Position numbers and translations under genes: made by a program
Shown: in pieces, positions 50,835 to 59,589 of the stretch
How positions within the stretch are numbered: the stretch's first letter is position 1
Layout of the letters: each line of letters starts with the position of its first letter
Notes under the pieces: generated by a model
The model's input: only the letters and a program-made list of their open reading frames with translations
The model's database searches: none
What the model was told of the DNA's origin: nothing
From: JAGNHN01 sp964590645
GTDB lineage: Bacteria; Bacteroidota; Bacteroidia; Bacteroidales; JAGNHN01
Assembly (NCBI GenBank): GCA_964590645.1
Contig: CAZPYJ010000017.1
Coordinates: 1 to 64,000, forward strand
DNA length: 64,000 bases
Direction of reading: 5' to 3'

Positions 50835-52079
50835 TTATCCTTGCTTGCAGACATAAAACCAGGCATTGAAAAAGGCATAATAGATGACCCCGGCCTGGGT
50901 TTGCAGCATCGACTCGAAAAGCAAATTAAACCCGAATAAGAGCAGAAAGATTGCGTAGAGATAATCGTCTTTGCGCAGGGCTTCCACCAGGGGAAGCAGT
51001 ATCATCAGCAGGAGTACCAGGCTTCCGATCAACCCGAGGCCAAGATGGGTTTGCAAAAACTGATTATGGGCATTCAGCCTTCCCTGGGCAGCAGCAGATA
51101 TCCCCTTTTCTTTGTAAATCAGGATCAATTCCTCCACCACATCTCCTGTGCCCACTCCTGTAAAAAAGTGTTCTGTACTAAGCTCCAAAGCCGCCTCCCA
51201 AACCAGAACCCTTTCAGCGGTGCTTTCCCGGCTGGATGGGTCGAGCGCATCGGCAGACTCAATGCTCTGCGCAGCCCGGTCGATGCGGTCACGGGAGAAA
51301 GGGAAGAGCAGGATAAGTGTATAAAGCAGGGTGAGCGCCACTCCGAAACTCAAAATACCATACAAAACCCTCCGCTGTCGAAAAACCAGATAGATCATTG
51401 TGAAGAACAAGACCACGATCAGGCCAAGTATCCCTGCCTTGCTGCTGAGCAACACCACACTAAGCATAAAAAACACAATCAGCAAGTAGAGCAACCACTG
51501 CTTGCCGGGTGATAAGGGGATATCTTTGTGAAAGATAAACCCCAGGCAGATAACTGTTGCGAAGTTCAGGTACATCGCCATATAGGCAGGATGATGGAAG
51601 GCGGATAGGCGGGTGTAGAAAAACCAGGCGCTACCGCCATCTGCGGCCATATTCCACGACGCAATTCCAAAAGAAATCAGCATACTCAGGGTGACACCTG
51701 CAACGAAAGCACCCAGCAGGCGGTGACGCCATTGGAGGGTCCAGCGGCCAAGATCCACCGTAAGAAACATTATGGGAAAGATGAAGAGGGACATCTTCAC
51801 TTCCAGGTCAAACCAACCCTGCTCAAGGTAATGGGTGTGCAACATTCCCACCAGGTGCAAAAGGTAGAATAGGGCAAAAAAGAGAAGAAAAGCGCGTCCC
51901 CGCTTTGCTTTCAGGGTCCTCCTGATTTGCAGGAAATCCCCCCTGCGAAACCAGTCCAGGATAATTAAAGCAATCAGCCAGGGAAGCAGTTTTTTTTCCA
52001 GCGGCAACATAAAAGCCAAGAGCACGAAGGCATATCGGTCAAAATCGTCGATTAATTTTCGCCAGGGGAGTTTGCTCAT
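50835..52079 (-). CDS. O-antigen ligase/Wzy-like polymerase
   Basis: 414 residues, about 11 membrane helices. The periplasmic loop with a conserved Wzy_C-type region (TAERVLVWEAALELSTEHFFTG, GTGDVVEELI, LNAHNQFLQT) has the His residues that ligases use. It would join repeat units or transfer polysaccharide to its carrier. Last gene of the polysaccharide cluster; 9 nt after the GT2 gene. Confidence 0.8.
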   Translation of the reverse strand: MSKLPWRKLIDDFDRYAFVLLAFMLPLEKKLLPWLIALIILDWFRRGDFLQIRRTLKAKRGRAFLLFFALFYLLHLVGMLHTHYLEQGWFDLEVKMSLFIFPIMFLTVDLGRWTLQWRHRLLGAFVAGVTLSMLISFGIASWNMAADGGSAWFFYTRLSAFHHPAYMAMYLNFATVICLGFIFHKDIPLSPGKQWLLYLLIVFFMLSVVLLSSKAGILGLIVVLFFTMIYLVFRQRRVLYGILSFGVALTLLYTLILLFPFSRDRIDRAAQSIESADALDPSSRESTAERVLVWEAALELSTEHFFTGVGTGDVVEELILIYKEKGISAAAQGRLNAHNQFLQTHLGLGLIGSLVLLLMILLPLVEALRKDDYLYAIFLLLFGFNLLFESMLQTQAGVIYYAFFNAWFYVCKQG

Positions 52080-52088
52080 CGCTGCAAA

Positions 52089-52904
52089 TTAACGGAAAAT
52101 TCGATAGGCCAGTTTTCGGATTCCTGCCGGAAGCAGCGCAAGGAGAAACATCCCCCGGGCGAACAGCCGGGCTTCAGGACCAAATCCCAGGCCCTTGTTG
52201 ATCTCCTTCCTCAGGGCTAGTAGCTGCCTGGCCCTTGCCTTCCCGGCGCGCCGGGTGGCAAAAAACGCTTCTGTCATTCTGAATTCCAGTAGCACGGCAG
52301 GAAGGTTGGCAAAGACGGCTCCATTCAAAAACCCCCGATACCATAGTTCTGTATCCTGATTGTAGCGCAGGCCAGGGTCATAGCGACCTGCTTTCTGAAA
52401 GAATCGCATCCGGAACATCACTCCGGGATGGGGAAGTGGATCCCTGAAACGGAAAAAGCGCAGGCATTCGTGGTGATTTTCGGGATAGAAAACCTGTTTC
52501 CCTCTTGGCCGTCCCTGTGTATCCATTTCTTCCAGTGCACAACCTACCACATCCACTTCCTCGTGAAGGTTTAAGAAGTCCAATTGCATTTCCAGCCGTT
52601 CAGGCCGCATCCTGTCATCGGCATCCATTCTTGCAAGAAACGATATCTTGTACTGTTCACACCAATCGAGGGCGGTATTGAGTGCCGTGGCAAGACCCTG
52701 GTTCTGCGAATGTTGCAACAGCTGCATTTCATCTTTGTATTCATTCAGCACTTGTGTAATCGCTTCCGGAAGCGGCCCATCTTCAACCACCACCAGGATA
52801 AAATTTTGAAGGCTTTGCCGAACAATACTCTCCAGGGCTTCGCGGAGATAATCGGGGTGATCGCCGGCATAGACAGGCAATATGACGGCAAGCTCAGGAT
52901 TCAT
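52089..52904 (-). CDS. Family 2 glycosyltransferase
   Basis: 271 residues from ATG 52904, just inside the 3' end of the propeller gene (11-nt overlap). GT-A fold: VILPVYAGD, EDGPLPEAI, NTALDWCEQ, and the metal-binding DADD in ARMDADDRMRPERL, then QDTELWYRG as the base region. It would transfer a sugar from a nucleotide donor to a growing chain at the cytoplasmic face. The longer frame to 53048 lies within the propeller gene and is not used. Confidence 0.85.
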   Translation of the reverse strand: MNPELAVILPVYAGDHPDYLREALESIVRQSLQNFILVVVEDGPLPEAITQVLNEYKDEMQLLQHSQNQGLATALNTALDWCEQYKISFLARMDADDRMRPERLEMQLDFLNLHEEVDVVGCALEEMDTQGRPRGKQVFYPENHHECLRFFRFRDPLPHPGVMFRMRFFQKAGRYDPGLRYNQDTELWYRGFLNGAVFANLPAVLLEFRMTEAFFATRRAGKARARQLLALRKEINKGLGFGPEARLFARGMFLLALLPAGIRKLAYRIFR

Positions 52905-54090
52905 CCAGGCAAATGGAATATAGGCGGCGTCGGCCTTGGTGTACACTGTCAAAATATACGCGTCTTCCATCCGGGCTCCAACGGGGGTGGAGATCGCAGC
53001 GGGAAGGGCCAAAAAACTTCCGTGGATCGAAGAAGCGGCCCAATACACGCTCCTCTCCTGTCTGCAGGTTGCGCATCAGCAGGTGCTTCACCCTTCTTCT
53101 GTCGGGGTAGGAATCCATCAACATCCACTCCCCGAGCACCGAGGGGTGTCCATCTCCATAAGGCTCCGGGATAACATCACCGGGCACCTTCCGGCTACCG
53201 TCGCGCAGGTCGAAGCGATAATAACTGCCCGGCATCCCTTCAAAAGTGCAATAACAAATAATGTGATGATCTCCATCCCAGCAGGCGTGGCTGATGATGC
53301 CATCTGCCAGCACGCGGGGGGCGGCTTCCGGCAAAGTGGAATGCAGCAGGCGATGAAATACCTTCCCGCTTTTTTTCCACCGGTGCAGAAAGATGAGCTG
53401 GTCGCCACCCGGACTCATCATCAGATGATTGACCCAGTGCCTTGCCCCTTCCATTGTGGGCAAGGGCAAAACCTCTTTGATCCGGGCCAGGCTCAGGAAC
53501 AGGTGTGAGGCTCCATTTTGCATATCCATCAGGAATATGCCGTCCTTATACTCCTCTTCCAGCCCGCTCACCTTCCCTTCGCGGTCGCGATAGCCGTACT
53601 CAGGACGCATTTGCTGCAAGCGTTCGAAGCTCAGGCTGACGGCCAGCTTTCCACATACATCATAGACCGGTCTGTCATAAGTACGGATCAATTTTTTTTC
53701 CTTAACAGAAAAGAGGCGGGAAACATAGCGGTCATCGCTGGCATTATAATCATTGAAGAGAAAGCGATCTGCGGAAACCCACATTGCCCTGGCCCCCTGC
53801 TGCCAGTTGAAAGAAGTGGTGGAGACATCCATCACCACCTGATCATCCCACTGGTCAAAAACGACAATATGGGCAATTTCCTCCGGCAGGGGGAGCTGAA
53901 AGGAAGGAGGATTCACTGCGTGATACAGAACATATCGCCCATCGGCGGATTCAGGGGATTTATCGTAACAGCCGAAGAATGTTTCCTTATCCTGAAATGT
54001 AAAACTCCTTATAACATAAGAAGATTCCCAGCATCCCCTGGTAGGGACCCCTGGAAAAAACAGTTTCCTGAAAAGTCTGCGTAATCCCAC
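52894..54090 (-). CDS. Beta-propeller-like protein of unknown function in the polysaccharide cluster
   Basis: 398 residues starting with GTG at 54090. No signal peptide or membrane helix is clear. It has TolB/WD40-like blades: DGRYVLYHAV, VVFDQWDDQVV, RAMWVSADRFLFND, NHLMMSPGGDQLIFLH, LHPRWSPDGRRVYFDS; six or seven repeats of this form fit a propeller. No catalytic motif is known to me. It sits between GT4 and GT2 genes, which suggests a role in glycan assembly. An oligogalacturonate-lyase-like fold is possible but unproven. Confidence 0.65.
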   Translation of the reverse strand: MGLRRLFRKLFFPGVPTRGCWESSYVIRSFTFQDKETFFGCYDKSPESADGRYVLYHAVNPPSFQLPLPEEIAHIVVFDQWDDQVVMDVSTTSFNWQQGARAMWVSADRFLFNDYNASDDRYVSRLFSVKEKKLIRTYDRPVYDVCGKLAVSLSFERLQQMRPEYGYRDREGKVSGLEEEYKDGIFLMDMQNGASHLFLSLARIKEVLPLPTMEGARHWVNHLMMSPGGDQLIFLHRWKKSGKVFHRLLHSTLPEAAPRVLADGIISHACWDGDHHIICYCTFEGMPGSYYRFDLRDGSRKVPGDVIPEPYGDGHPSVLGEWMLMDSYPDRRRVKHLLMRNLQTGEERVLGRFFDPRKFFGPSRCDLHPRWSPDGRRVYFDSVHQGRRRLYSICLDES

Positions 54091-54127
54091 GTATCTGTTT
54101 CAAGAATTAAGATAAAAGCCTCCTGTC

Positions 54128-55240
54128 TTATTGATTTCCATTCCAGAGGGCCTTGTATATTTTTTGATATTTTGCGGACATACCGGCCGCAGAAAAGCGG
54201 TCCAACACAATCTCCCTCACCTCATCTGAAAGGCCCTTCGTATCCTTTGCCCTAAATTCACCCATTTTTTCCCCGAGCTGAGCAGTTTTGTCGACATCAA
54301 AGAAATAGGGCCAGTCCAGGCCGGTAAAAATCTCCCGATGCTGTTCAATATCTGACAATACAGGTGGCAATCCGCAAGCCATTGCCTCCAGTACTGCATT
54401 GGGGAGTCCTTCACTTCGTGACGAAGATACGAAGATATCGGAGGCGGCGAAAAACGGCCTGACGTCTGAGACAAGCCCCGGAATAAGAACCTCAACCTGC
54501 TCCGCTGCCAGTGCTAGCAGCGTTTCAGGCCGAGGCACTCTGCCAAGGATGATCAGCGTGAGGGGAAATCCGCAGTGATTTGCTCCGATAATGCTTGCTT
54601 CGTGGTTCTTTCGGGGGAGATGGCTCCCCACTGTCACAATGGTGAATCGATCCGGATCCAGCCCCAGCCTTTGCCTGGCGGCCTTCTTGTTTTCAGCATC
54701 CGGAAGGGAAAAGTGATCCGTATCAACTCCATTTTGGACATAAGGGATGTCCAGTCTGTACTTCTTTTTGTAGATGGAGGATAAGCTGGCAGAACAGGCA
54801 TAAATATTCCGGCCTTTGATCATCACCTTCATCTGCATCCACCCCATCAATCCTCCCTGTATCCTTCCATATTTATCCAGATAATCCACAAAAGGATCAT
54901 TCCTCTGGGTAGATACAGATTTCCATTCCTTCAGACGGAGTGCCATCAAATCTGCCCTGATGCCCTGGGTATGGATCACATCGGCTTTTATGTCCCGCAG
55001 CATTTTTCGCAAAGCAGACAAGCCACTGAGTAATCCATTGATCCTGGATTTCTTCAGAGATAATACAGGAATACCATCCTCGAGGAACAATGAACCCATC
55101 GAATCTGCAGGTTCAGGGGAAAGGGTGATCACCACCGATTCAAATTCCTCGCCATTCAGGTTTCGTATGATGTTCCTCAATTGATTGGTAGGCCCGCTGC
55201 GCCGGAGGGTTGAAACGACATAGGCGATCTTGAGCTTCAT
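54128..55240 (-). CDS. Family 4 glycosyltransferase
   Basis: 370 residues, GT-B fold. The C-terminal donor-binding motif SSSRSEGLPNAVLEAMACGLP with the ExxxxxxxE spacing is typical of GT4. N-terminal VSTLRRSGPTNQLRNII is the acceptor-side loop. Start overlaps the ATP-grasp stop by 4 nt (ATGA), so translation is coupled. Confidence 0.9.
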   Translation of the reverse strand: MKLKIAYVVSTLRRSGPTNQLRNIIRNLNGEEFESVVITLSPEPADSMGSLFLEDGIPVLSLKKSRINGLLSGLSALRKMLRDIKADVIHTQGIRADLMALRLKEWKSVSTQRNDPFVDYLDKYGRIQGGLMGWMQMKVMIKGRNIYACSASLSSIYKKKYRLDIPYVQNGVDTDHFSLPDAENKKAARQRLGLDPDRFTIVTVGSHLPRKNHEASIIGANHCGFPLTLIILGRVPRPETLLALAAEQVEVLIPGLVSDVRPFFAASDIFVSSSRSEGLPNAVLEAMACGLPPVLSDIEQHREIFTGLDWPYFFDVDKTAQLGEKMGEFRAKDTKGLSDEVREIVLDRFSAAGMSAKYQKIYKALWNGNQ

Positions 55241-56283
55241 CTTTCTTTCTTTCTGTCTAACAGCAAATCCACAAAATCCATCACACGCAGCAGGTGGCTC
55301 CCGTGCTGGTTGAATACCCCTTCTTCAAAATGAAAAGCCTGATCACGAAAGAGGTAGCGCCCCGGTTTTCCATCCACACGCATTTGAATCGGGCTGTAAG
55401 ATCCAAAAATGGTTTGCAGCTCATTCACAAGGAATGCTCCTTTTTCCGACTCAAAAATATCCACATTCATTGAACGGAAGCCGCCCCTTTCACAAATCTG
55501 CCGTGTAAGTTCCAGAAGTTCCTGCGGAGGTTGTTCCAGGGCGGCCTTTCCACTGCCGCTGGCAAAGCCATCCCGCAGCAGTTTCTTATGGCCGAAATAC
55601 GACTCCCCTATCCTGATCATCCGCCACTCCCAACGGATGGGGATAAATTCCTGCACAATCAGATAATGTTTCTGGATACGGCCCAGCAAGGGTAGCGGGA
55701 TCCCTTTGTATTTGCTGGAGAAGCGAATCTCCCCCAGGGTTAGTGCAGGGTGGCTGAATCCGAATATGGCGCGGGCGATGTGGAGGGCACGGGCACGGGA
55801 TTGAATGATCCTCACCCCACTGGCCCCGGCCCCGATATTGGTTTTGAAAACCAGCGGGTAGGAAGCCTGGCGCAGGTAATCCAGGGCGTCGGTTTTGCGT
55901 GCAAAAATCTGGGTCGGGGGATGCGGAAAGCCCTGGCTTTTCAACCACCAGGCCATATTCCGCTTATTCTCATAAATATACAGCTCCTTGAAACTGGGAT
56001 AAATGGGCTTTTGCAACAAATCGCTGATGACCCAGGCGATTTCATCCAGCATCGACTTGCGTTCCTGGATATCGTTGGGAGGGTGTAAAAGAAAACCATC
56101 GCACTGGCTTTCCTGCACCCGCCTGATCCAGTCAGGCGCAAGGATATCGATCAGAGAATATGCAAGCCCCATTTCCTCACAGGCTTTCACATAATTGAGG
56201 TGTTCATCGTGAAAAGCGGTAAGTATCCCCAGTTTAAGGCTGGCGGCGCCGGCGGGCATCAAGGCTAACTTTTCGGTAGGCAT
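55237..56283 (-). CDS. ATP-grasp domain protein
   Basis: 348 residues. RimK/carbamoyl-phosphate-synthase-like ATP-grasp core: LVFKTNIGAGASGVRII (ATP loop), KHYLIVQEFIPI, MNVDIFESEKGAFLVNELQTIFGS (Mg-binding Glu and Asn). It would join a carboxylate to an amine or thiol using ATP. In a polysaccharide cluster it may attach an amino acid to a sugar or modify a uronic acid; this is a guess. Two ATGs (56283 and 56259) both overlap the flippase 3' end (50 or 26 nt). Confidence 0.7.
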   Translation of the reverse strand: MPTEKLALMPAGAASLKLGILTAFHDEHLNYVKACEEMGLAYSLIDILAPDWIRRVQESQCDGFLLHPPNDIQERKSMLDEIAWVISDLLQKPIYPSFKELYIYENKRNMAWWLKSQGFPHPPTQIFARKTDALDYLRQASYPLVFKTNIGAGASGVRIIQSRARALHIARAIFGFSHPALTLGEIRFSSKYKGIPLPLLGRIQKHYLIVQEFIPIRWEWRMIRIGESYFGHKKLLRDGFASGSGKAALEQPPQELLELTRQICERGGFRSMNVDIFESEKGAFLVNELQTIFGSYSPIQMRVDGKPGRYLFRDQAFHFEEGVFNQHGSHLLRVMDFVDLLLDRKKER

Positions 56284-57526
56284 ACAGAATCAAATATACA
56301 TTAAAAAGAAGCCCGGTGGCTGCATAGACGGCGATACTGAGATAAGGGTCTTCCAGGATCACCCAGCTGATCCACAGGCTGAGGAAGCGGGCAATAAAGA
56401 GGGCGGTTTCGTAGCGCATACTAAAGCGCTGCAGGCCCAGCACATAGAGGCTCATTGTGGCCGGGGAGTTAATGAAACCCAGGAAGGACCAGGGAATGAC
56501 GAGCTGTGCATAGTGCCCTGCTTCCTGCCATTCTTCGCCAAAAAGCACAGAAAACAAGAATGGAGCAAGAAAGAAAAGGATCAGGAAAGGGAGGATACCC
56601 ACCCGTATCAATCCGCCCAGGGTATTTTTAAAAAGCCGCAGGATGGGTTTTCCATCGGCATATTGCCGGGAGGCTTCCTGGTAATACACCTCCCGGGTAG
56701 AGTGCCCGATCAGGCGGGTGGGAGCACTCAACACGCGGGCGGTGAGGGCATAGAGTCCGGCGATTGCCGGGCTGTAATAGAAGGTCAGCAGGATGGCAGG
56801 AAGATTCTGGGAGAGGCTGTTCATCAGGGAAGCAAAGCTTTGATAGCGGGGGAATTGATGATGCTCCCGGCCCAGTCGCTTCATTATAGCCAAGCCAATC
56901 GCCTTTCCTTTGAAACGGCCTTTGCGCCAATGTCTCCAGCCCAACATCACGGCTGCTGCCACATCGGCAAAAACTTTCCCCCACACCAGGCCCAGGGGAA
57001 AGAGCCTGAAAATCTGGATGGCACTCTGACTGCCCACGGCTGCCGAGGCCTGCACGACACGGGAGGCCGACACGGCGGGGAATTCCTTGTATCGGCTGCC
57101 ATAACTGAGCATTATCTGGTATAAACTGCTGAAAAAGATCCCCAGCGGGATGATGAAAAGGATGGCGCGAAGCTCTTCTCCAAACCAGGAAATCAGTGGC
57201 TCCCTGAGGACAAGGGAAATCAGAAGGATCAATCCGGACGAAAGGGTGGTAGCCCAGAATGAAAGCCACACCAGGCCGCGGGCATCTTCATCTTTGGCAG
57301 GAAGCATTATCGCCAGTTCATACTTCCAGGCTGCCACCACGCCCAGGGTACTGACAATGGCGGTATAAAGGGCGAACACCCCGAAGGCCGAGGGATCGAA
57401 CAAACGGGTAAGAAGGGGGGTAAACAGAAAGAGGATGGCCTGTGCCAGGGCGGTGCCTGTCATCAGGGTGAGGACGTGCAAAAGGAATGGGCGTTCTTTT
57501 GCTTTACGAAATGCCTTTCTGATCAT
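56234..57526 (-). CDS. Wzx-like flippase (polysaccharide export)
   Basis: 430 residues, about 12 membrane helices, MATE/MOP superfamily. LFTPLLTRLFDPSAFGVFALYTA and AAWKYELAIMLP in the N-terminal part are typical of Wzx-type flippases. It would turn lipid-linked repeat units to the periplasmic side. Starts 23 nt inside the epimerase 3' end. Confidence 0.85.
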   Translation of the reverse strand: MIRKAFRKAKERPFLLHVLTLMTGTALAQAILFLFTPLLTRLFDPSAFGVFALYTAIVSTLGVVAAWKYELAIMLPAKDEDARGLVWLSFWATTLSSGLILLISLVLREPLISWFGEELRAILFIIPLGIFFSSLYQIMLSYGSRYKEFPAVSASRVVQASAAVGSQSAIQIFRLFPLGLVWGKVFADVAAAVMLGWRHWRKGRFKGKAIGLAIMKRLGREHHQFPRYQSFASLMNSLSQNLPAILLTFYYSPAIAGLYALTARVLSAPTRLIGHSTREVYYQEASRQYADGKPILRLFKNTLGGLIRVGILPFLILFFLAPFLFSVLFGEEWQEAGHYAQLVIPWSFLGFINSPATMSLYVLGLQRFSMRYETALFIARFLSLWISWVILEDPYLSIAVYAATGLLFNVYLILYAYRKVSLDARRRRQP

Positions 57527-58487
57527 TGCTTTGTCTTAGCTCCTGCCTGAGCCAATGGGCAAAGGCCTCTATGCCCAGCTCAAACGAAGTGGCCGGGGCA
57601 TAGCCCAGCAGGCTTCTGGCCTTGCTGATGTCGGCCCAGGTATGGGGCAGGTCCCCCTTCATTTCGGGTAAAACATCCAGCACCGCTGTCTTCTCCAGTA
57701 CCTTCTCCAGGGCATTGACCATTTCCGACAGGCTGATGGTCCGGTCATTTCCCAGGTTAATGACTTCGTACATACTTTCCTCATAGCGCATCGCACCCAT
57801 AATCCCCTGCACGATATCCGCTATATAGGTATAATCTCTGCGTGTGCTGCCATCGCCAAAGAAGGGCAATACTTTCCCTTCCATCATTTTTCGTCCAAAA
57901 TTATGGATGGCCAGGTCAGGACGCTGCCCGGGACCATAGACGGTAAAAAAGCGCAGGGCGATAAACCGGATATTAAAAAGATGGCTGTAAACGTGACCCA
58001 GGAGTTCACCGCTGACTTTGGTGCTGGCGTAAGGGCTGATGGGTTTGAGCACCATACTTTCTTCCCGCCAGGGCAGATCAGGATTGAGTCCGTAGACACT
58101 GGAAGAAGAGGCAAAGACGAATTGGGGCACCTTCCATTTGCGGGCCATCTCCAGGACATTTTGCGTACCTCTGACATTCACATCCTGGTATCCGCGCGGA
58201 TCCACAATCGAAGGCCTGACTCCAGCTTTGGCGGCCAGGTGCACAATCACATCGTAATCGCCCGCGAGCTTATCCAGGGCATCCATATCCCTGATATCTC
58301 CCTCGCTAAGAGAAAAGTGCGGTTGATCCAGTAGCTTTTGAATCTGCGCTCGCTTGATTTCCGGGTCGTAATAAGGGTCGAAATTATCCAGGACATCCAC
58401 TGCCCAATCTTCCTGCAGCAACTGGTGGCAGAGGTGGCTTCCGATAAAACCGGCCCCGCCGGTTACGAGCACTTTTGCTTTTGGCAT
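57504..58487 (-). CDS. NAD-dependent sugar epimerase (UDP-glucuronate 4-epimerase type)
   Basis: 327 residues from ATG 58487. Rossmann loop VTGGAGFIGSHLC, VIVHLAAKAGVR, SSSSVYG with catalytic Ser, and YASTK with the YxxxK pair; DNFDPYYDPEIKR is the substrate-side loop seen in UDP-glucuronate 4-epimerases. It would supply UDP-galacturonate or a related sugar to the cluster. An open frame of 64 codons upstream is not part of the family and overlaps the preceding gene. 4 nt after the DUF4340 gene. Confidence 0.88.
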   Translation of the reverse strand: MPKAKVLVTGGAGFIGSHLCHQLLQEDWAVDVLDNFDPYYDPEIKRAQIQKLLDQPHFSLSEGDIRDMDALDKLAGDYDVIVHLAAKAGVRPSIVDPRGYQDVNVRGTQNVLEMARKWKVPQFVFASSSSVYGLNPDLPWREESMVLKPISPYASTKVSGELLGHVYSHLFNIRFIALRFFTVYGPGQRPDLAIHNFGRKMMEGKVLPFFGDGSTRRDYTYIADIVQGIMGAMRYEESMYEVINLGNDRTISLSEMVNALEKVLEKTAVLDVLPEMKGDLPHTWADISKARSLLGYAPATSFELGIEAFAHWLRQELRQSNDQKGIS

Positions 58488-58491
58488 CGGC

Positions 58492-59571
58492 TTAGTTTTG
58501 CGGTTCGGGTAGCTGCGTCCTGTATTCGTCCGGCAGGAACCAATCCAGCGGACGGGTGATTCTGGAAAAGACGAAATATTGCACCAGCAGCATTTCCTCC
58601 TGCCCTTCCACGAAGGCGTACATTCTGTCACGGTCCCACGGCTGTGGATTCCCCAACAGGTCGGCCTCCGGTTCCTCAAACCATCGCCTGTGGGTGATTA
58701 CCCTGGTCTCCCTGCCGTCAACATCGGTCAGGCTGATGATCTGGTAAACAGGGCTCTTTCTGACCGAGTCAATGAAAGCCTGGGGCAGGTCTCCGCTGAG
58801 CAAAGATTCATAACGGATGTCATCAAAAGCAGCCAGGTAGCTGATCAGCTTCATCGTATCCGCAAGTGGGAGCGGGTCTCCTACCCGCGGGATCAGTTCG
58901 TAATGATTGTTCTGCACCTCTACCGAATAAGACTTTTCCGGCTCATCGACAATCTCGAGGCTGGCCCGGGCGATATCATTCAGCCTGGTGCTGAAAAGGG
59001 TGTGATCACGCCAGTCGTTCAGACGCGGTGAAAAACGGGTGGCGACAAAGCCGCGAAATCCTGGCAGATAGACAATGTAAGGCCGTTCCGCTCCTTCCAA
59101 TAGCATAAAAGTACCCAGGTTATCTGCGGTATGGTCACCCACATAGATGGTACGGGTTCGTTTTTCCCTGGGAAAAAAACGCCATCCACCGGGCAGGTCA
59201 ATCCGGTAAATTTCCTGATACACCTCCACTTTGATGCCGGTTGAGGCCAGGCGCTTCACCACGCTATTGTGGGCTGATTGGGCCACCGGTGATTTTACGG
59301 CCATCCGCATCATTGTGGTAAGCAGCTGATCGACGGCATCCTTCCGCGCTTTGATCTCTCCATTCACCTTCCAAACCCCTTTCGGCCGGGTCAGCTCAAT
59401 CTGACTTCCGGCGCGGTCGGCCAGGAAGATGCGGGTCACAGAAGCAGTATCGCGAATGGCAAAATCGCTGTCTCCGGATGAGAGGGTGGAACGGCTGCGA
59501 TTAAGCAACAGAAAGGTGGCCACCATTGCCAAAAGGAGAATCAACCAAAAGAGGTATCTTTTTTTCTTCAT
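58492..59571 (-). CDS. DUF4340 domain protein
   Basis: 359 residues. Signal-anchor helix (YLFWLILLLAMVATFLLL), then DUF4340 (IFLADRAGSQIELTRPKGVWKVN, KDAVDQLLTTMMRMAVKSPV). Genes with this domain often follow gldG-type genes in Bacteroidota and other phyla. Role unknown; it may be a periplasmic part of the GldFG ABC system. 18 nt after gldG. Confidence 0.8.
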   Translation of the reverse strand: MKKKRYLFWLILLLAMVATFLLLNRSRSTLSSGDSDFAIRDTASVTRIFLADRAGSQIELTRPKGVWKVNGEIKARKDAVDQLLTTMMRMAVKSPVAQSAHNSVVKRLASTGIKVEVYQEIYRIDLPGGWRFFPREKRTRTIYVGDHTADNLGTFMLLEGAERPYIVYLPGFRGFVATRFSPRLNDWRDHTLFSTRLNDIARASLEIVDEPEKSYSVEVQNNHYELIPRVGDPLPLADTMKLISYLAAFDDIRYESLLSGDLPQAFIDSVRKSPVYQIISLTDVDGRETRVITHRRWFEEPEADLLGNPQPWDRDRMYAFVEGQEEMLLVQYFVFSRITRPLDWFLPDEYRTQLPEPQN

Positions 59572-59589
59572 TATTGCGCTTTTTCTGAT

